Shown: one piece after another, positions 59,791 through 64,000 of the stretch | Layout: every line of letters begins with the position of its first letter | Position numbering within the stretch: position 1 is the first letter of the stretch | Source of the DNA: Eutreptiella sp. 'Long Island Sound 2002' | Taxonomy: Eukaryota; Euglenozoa; Euglenophyceae; Eutreptiales; Eutreptiaceae | NCBI GenBank assembly: GCA_964036045.1 | Contig: OZ038389.1 | Location: forward strand, 38,263,998-38,327,997 | Length of the DNA stretch: 64,000 bases | Reading direction: 5' to 3' | Notes under the pieces: model-generated | Database searches by the model: none | What the model was told of the DNA's origin: nothing | Seen by the model: only the letters and a program-made list of their open reading frames with translations | Program-made: the position numbers and the translations under genes

Positions 59791-60795
59791 CTAAAGGAAA
59801 GGGTTGTACTTATCTTCCTTGGAAGCCAAACGCTGGCCCCACTCTGACCGCGGTGGGCAGGAAGTTCGACACCACTTGAAGGCCTTCTTGTTTTCCACTT
59901 TGGAGACCAGAACGTCAACCAGTTCACTGAAGTACTGGGCAGCTCTTCGTCTTTGAACGGCTTTGCCTGCGCGTCGTCCTCTTCTTGGCTTGCCCTCACT
60001 GATGACCTCCTGAGATTGTTCGGCCACCCAATTTCCCAAACCTTTTTCGAAGCTTGTAGAATTCGTCACTCGGTGCTCCTTTCTTCGTTTCCAGGGCTCT
60101 TTTTGTGACCCATCGGCGTTGGCCTCTTCACTTGAGCTGCATCGTGACTCCTTTTGGTCTTGAGTTGACGAACTATTTTTTGTGGCTCTGAAAGGCGTAG
60201 AAGGAAGCGGACTTCTCAACAGCGAGACGATACTTTGCAGTTTGTGCAGCGCAACTTCCAGCGACGACTCCAATTTTGTAAACACACGTGAATACGCATT
60301 GTTCTTCGTCGGCGCTGTCTTTGACTTGTGTGGAACTGCTTTCGTCCTCCACGGCAATTCCTCACTTTGTACGCCGTGAACCACGACCTTGTTGTCGGCG
60401 CTACTCAACTGCACCATGAGGGCATGGAAGAGACCTTGAAACTTGTACCCGAAATTCGCATAGAGCTTGGCGAACGTGAATTCTTGAGCACACCTCAGCT
60501 GTTCCCGCACGCGTCGTTCCTCTCTCTCCAGATCCTGCAGTGACGGCGACCGTGTTGTCCTGGGCGGGGCTGGCGCTGGTCTGGACGGCGCCTTGATGGT
60601 GTCTTGATTGACGGCTCGGCCGGGCCGTAGACTCCTGTGATTGCACTCCTCACTCTTATTGATCTCATCTGCAGCTACAGGCAAAGGCAAAGAAACGTCG
60701 TGGTTATCTGTTGAATATTTCAAGACCTCCGAGTCTTGTTTCGGCCAGTACTCAGAATTTTCAAACCTCTCATTTTGAATCTCCTGCAGTCCCAT
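59791..60795 (-). CDS. gag: Element F Gag-like protein
   Basis: About 334 residues from the ATG at 60795 (MGLQEIQNERFENSEYWPKQ), which lies inside the 5' LTR; the open frame upstream has only a TTG. Features seen: a Glu/Arg-rich helix (DLEREERRVREQLRCAQEF), LYANFGYKFQGLFHALM, a Ser-rich linker and a basic segment KPRRGRRAGKAVQRRRAAQY. No zinc knuckle, protease or RT. Assigned as Gag by position between LTRs and basic character only. Confidence 0.5.
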   Translation of the reverse strand: MGLQEIQNERFENSEYWPKQDSEVLKYSTDNHDVSLPLPVAADEINKSEECNHRSLRPGRAVNQDTIKAPSRPAPAPPRTTRSPSLQDLEREERRVREQLRCAQEFTFAKLYANFGYKFQGLFHALMVQLSSADNKVVVHGVQSEELPWRTKAVPHKSKTAPTKNNAYSRVFTKLESSLEVALHKLQSIVSLLRSPLPSTPFRATKNSSSTQDQKESRCSSSEEANADGSQKEPWKRRKEHRVTNSTSFEKGLGNWVAEQSQEVISEGKPRRGRRAGKAVQRRRAAQYFSELVDVLVSKVENKKAFKWCRTSCPPRSEWGQRLASKEDKYNPFL

Positions 60796-61222
60796 TTTGA
60801 AAACCTTGAAACGACGCCCTTCTTGTAATTGCCGCACGCAATAAATCAAATGAGTTGATCAATCTTGACTTGGTGATACGGAGTGATTCAACAGATAAGC
60901 CGTTTCATGGCCTAAACAATAATGGATGCTCAGCACAATACATACACTGTAAACATGCTAAAATCCTACAAAATCAGATCTTTTTATAATAAAAATCAGT
61001 GCTTCTCAGAACGAAAACAATGCGCAAATCAGTGCGCACGCGTGCCCTGCAGTGCCCAAATAGCGGCATCTGCGACGCACCACAGCAAATAACTTATATG
61101 GGGCTATGTCATGCACAACAAACAAAAATTAGACATAATTGCTGTAATCCTGACCCTGCCAAATGCAAAGGTCCACAGAAGAAACCAACCTTGTTCTGTC
61201 CTGTCCTGAGCTTCCCTTTACA
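60730..61222 (-). repeat. Element F 5' LTR
   Basis: Same as 58270-58762 apart from one base at 60733. The gag ATG at 60795 is 66 bp from the inner edge; a TATA-like TTATAAAAA lies at about 60982-60994. Confidence 0.82.
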
Positions 61223-62408
61223 CGGGGTAAGCCCATCGGCTCAGAGCATCCGCTACCGTGTTGTGTTTTCCAGGCAAATACGACACATGGAGGTCAAACA
61301 GACTGAGAAATTCGTGCCATCTGGCCTGTCGACCAGCTGGGCTCGCGACAGTATCAATGTGTTCAGTGGCCCAATACTCCAGAGATTGATGATCCGTCAG
61401 GACCTCGACTCGATTGGTGCCAACCCACGATTGGTACTTTTTTAAAGCACAGATTATGGCGTAGGTTTCTTGCTCACGCGGCGACCATTGCATTTGGCGT
61501 GGGGCTAGCTTCCGAGACCAAAATGTAAGAGGGTAATGATCACCTGTGGCTTCATCAACCTGTTCAAGGACAGCTCCGATCGCGTACCTAGAAGCGTCGG
61601 TTCTTATGTAGAAGGGTCGGTCGAATTTCGGCACATGCAACGTGGCGACTTCGCAGAGGGCCGCCTTCAAGTGATGGAAGGCCTCCTCGCACTCGTCAGT
61701 CCACTTGACACGAACCTTTGAACCTGCCTTGCCTGCATCTCTCCCTACCTTCAATAATTCAGTGAGGGGGGCAGCAAATTTGGCATAATTCGGCACAAAA
61801 GTGTGGTAAAAATTGCAACAACCCAGGAATCCTCTCAACTCCGTGATCGTCTCAGGGCGCTTCCACTTCTGAATAGCGACGAGCTTCCCTGGACTGGGTC
61901 GTCGGGTGCCATTCTCAAGGAGAGAACCACAAAATTCGACTGATTTTAAAAATAATTTTCCCTTCTTTGGCCCACAAATCAGCTGATTGGCATCAAGAAT
62001 GTCCAAAACCTGGTTCAGCTGCTTTTCATGTAGGGCCACCAGCTCGGCTTCGGTCAGTCCCTCCCCTTCTGTCGCGATGATTATGTCATCTATGTACACA
62101 CTCACGAAGGCACGAAGCTCAGGATGAGCTGTAAAAAGCACATCCTCCATCATTCGTTGAAAAAACGAAGGGGCGTTCTTCAGGCCCATGGGCATGACCG
62201 TCCACTGGACTGGGCCACATGGCGTGCACATACAGGTGAGAGGTCGGCTGTCCTTCCTCAACGGCATTTGGTGAAAGCCGTGACGGAGATCCAGCACAGA
62301 AAACAAACGACCTCTTGCCCTCTTGGCGATTTCCTCCTCATTGAGGGGCAGGGGGTGTGAATCCGCCTTGGTTTCGGCGTTGAGATTGCGAAAATCAACA
62401 ACCATTCA
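61223..62408 (-). pseudogene. pol: Element C pol, part 2: reverse transcriptase and RNase H
   Basis: Equivalent to A Pol residues about 606-1000: MVVDFRNLNAE, FSVLDLRHGFHQ, VYIDDIII, LRGFLGCCNFY, YIRTDAS and LTDHQSLEY. Bounded upstream by a TGA at 62406-62408 that replaces a CGA (Arg) codon of A, and downstream by element F. Confidence 0.88.
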
Positions 62409-64000
62409 CCAACCATCAATAGTGTTCTGGTCTGCAGGCGGCGGCTTCGGGACTGTGAAGGGTGCACAGCACCATTCGCTGGTCATACAACCCTCAAGCC
62501 AACCAAATTCCCTGAGATTTCTCTCGATGATTTTTCTGAGTATCTCATGTTTGTGTCCATGGTTCTCATAAGGACGTTGTTTCTTCGCCTTGTAACCTTC
62601 ACGAAGCTCGATGAAGGCTTCACCGAACTGCCCACGGACAGGGGGGTCTTTGATCAACTTTCCCGAAAGGGTTGTGTCCTTCCGTTCCTCAAAAATCTTT
62701 TCTCTTGACTTGGAACACAATTCAGTGTCCACCTGATCGCCAGGAATTACTGTCGAAAAAACTTTGGCGACTTCTTCGGCCTTGGCAGGAAGAATCTTCT
62801 TACGGATGTCTCTAAACAGGTCCGTATCAACTGCCTCTTGAAGATAGGTGGGTCGAGTGTCGACATTCCAGAGATTCTCTTCGTGATCCAGCTCCTCGAA
62901 AGGATCTATGAAAGCTTCCACACGAGGTTTTTCATAAAAAACTCTGAATTTGCGGCGCGATTTAAAATTTTTCTTCGCCCGTGCACTGAAGATTCTTTTC
63001 GATGTCGATCGTATTGGGGAAGAGGGAGACGAGGCGGACCCATTTGGCGTTGGATCACCTTGGGTATCTGACGGACAAAAATCAGAAAAAAAAGATTCAT
63101 CATCAGTACCATGGTCAACCTCAGATTCAGACCCAACACAGGAATCAGTACCAGAATCAGCAGAATTAGAGTCAGAAAGCTTTCCATCCACCAGGAATGC
63201 AAGCGAACTCCAGGACTGCTGTGGCAGGGGACCTGTGTCGTCCCTGGCATACAGCTTAATCTTCCTGGGAAGTTCGATGTAATCTACACAAATGTCTTGT
63301 AATTCCTGAAACCAAGGCTTGTCGTCCCACAAGGGCACAACTAAAATCGCCTGGGTTTTATCTTGCTTGTTTTTGTGGATGACCTGCTGGATTAAGTGAA
63401 ACGGATGATTAATCCATAACTTCTTGTCCCATTTATGGGTCCAAGCGTCGCGAAAGTGCTTGTCAAAGCGCTTGTTCTCGCGGTTAGCAAAGGCATCATA
63501 CTGTGGCCAAAAGGAATGGTGTTCATAAAAATATTCACAAATTGTATCGCGCCATTTGTCGACAACTCTGTAGGATGAAGAGTGCCAGCGCGAAGGGCGT
63601 CGTGGCTGGGAGTCCCTACGAAGACTTTCTAACTCTCGGGAGTAATCAGCACTCCCATTCACCTCTGCAATGGTGACATCTTCGCCAAATTTTGGTGTAA
63701 CCTTTTGCTTCAAAAATTCTTCTGCACTTTTAAACCCTGCGTGCAAAAAACGAAATTCAGGACGCTCCAAGGGACCTGACCCCAGCAAAAAACAACGCCG
63801 ATGACCTACGGGCGCTACCCTGTTCTTGCGAAGCCAAGGATGGCCCAAGTAAAGGTCATACTTTATGTCGGCACGATAGAAGTAGTCACCCTTAAGGACA
63901 ACTTCCTCCACATTACCTTCTTCCCAAAGGTCTTGAGCGACCAAATGAGTTGATATATAATAACCGCGTTGCCCACCTGCGAGAGAATGTCCAGAAACTC
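62409..64000 (-). CDS. pol: Element C pol, part 1: protease end, methyltransferase-like domain, start of RT
   Basis: Open to the window edge (SGHSLAGGQRG... as in A). LGHPWLRKNRVAPVGH, then the methyltransferase-like domain at about 63189-63581 with DAFAN and LWINHPFHLIQ: the NPPF of A and B is NHPF. Acidic/Ser linker and ILPAKAEEVAKVF block as in A. Confidence 0.88.

Larger units (their letters stand above)
58270..61222 (-). mobile_element. Element F: 2.95-kb non-autonomous LTR element in C pol
   Basis: 493-bp direct repeats at both ends (58270-58762 and 60730-61222), identical except one base near the edge, enclosing 1967 bp with a single gag-like ORF and no pol. A polypurine tract GGCTTGGGGGGGGGAG precedes the left repeat on the minus strand, which sets the orientation. 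Only one base (c) could be duplicated target, and no primer site was recognised. Confidence 0.82.
38204..64000 (-). mobile_element. Element E: gypsy-type chromodomain element, D relative, host of X, LINE 2 and C
   Basis: A minus-strand element with its 3' LTR at 38204-39650, its pol and gag in pieces to 53786, a primer site at 53925-53936 and the first 65 bp of its 5' LTR at 53937-54001, where element C cuts it; the rest of that LTR lies past 64000. Interrupted by insert X (43473-45314) and LINE 2 (47795-51828). It has several in-frame stops and frameshifts. Inserted in remnant G. Confidence 0.82.
54002..64000 (-). mobile_element. LTR element C: A/B-family gypsy-type element, 5' end outside the window
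   Basis: 3' LTR at 54002-54534, polypurine tract, 1.6-kb 3' region and pol in three pieces reaching the window edge. Split by element F at 58270-61222. Pol has a premature stop (62406-62408) and a changed methyltransferase-like motif. Inserted in the E 5' LTR. Confidence 0.9.

Noticed and set aside
59161-59879. Lys-rich plus-strand ORFs in element F
   Set aside because: Opposite to the gag-like ORF and polypurine tract; AT-rich composition, no domain.

Overview
This 64-kb window contains no recognisable host gene, rRNA or tRNA gene. It is built almost entirely of retrotransposons nested inside one another: Ty3/gypsy-type LTR elements with C-terminal chromodomains, APE-type non-LTR elements (LINEs), a small non-autonomous LTR element, SINE-like inserts and minisatellites. 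It is therefore nuclear DNA of a TE-rich eukaryote. The protein style, mid-range GC, many long C/G runs and absence of introns would suit an alga or other protist, but the sequence alone does not fix the species. The primer sites match an initiator-Met tRNA ending in CCTCTGCTACCA.

Left half, + strand host element D (a degenerate chromodomain gypsy element, start outside the window, pol ends 34299). D's gag is interrupted by a LINE (1-16172), which is itself split by a nearly intact minus-strand gypsy element A (4383-15218; 564-bp LTRs differing at 4 sites, TSD gggaa). D's gag is interrupted again by element B (16601-27615, + strand, same family as A, TSD agagg), and D's pol by a 572-bp GC-rich insert with a CAAACCT tail (29643-30214).

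Middle, 34.3-37.5 kb: non-coding DNA with a minisatellite, a 165-bp tandem repeat and five copies of a GC-rich hairpin.

Right half, - strand: remnant G (integrase end and chromodomain, 37595-38203) is interrupted by element E (38204 to beyond 64000). E's RT is split by a chimeric insert X (43473-45314, 16-bp TSD), its gag by a second LINE (47795-51828, 18-bp TSD), and its 5' LTR by element C (54002 to beyond 64000, A/B family). C's pol is in turn split by a small LTR element F (58270-61222).

Most notable biology: (1) both gypsy families carry, between protease and reverse transcriptase, a domain resembling phage/DIRS Dam-type N6-adenine methyltransferases (NPPF motif). (2) gag and pol lie in one frame separated by a single UAG in A, B, D and E, with a conserved hairpin after it in A and B, pointing to stop-codon readthrough. 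(3) gag of the A/B/C family, and that of F, begins inside the 5' LTR. (4) The nesting gives a relative insertion history and testable junction predictions.
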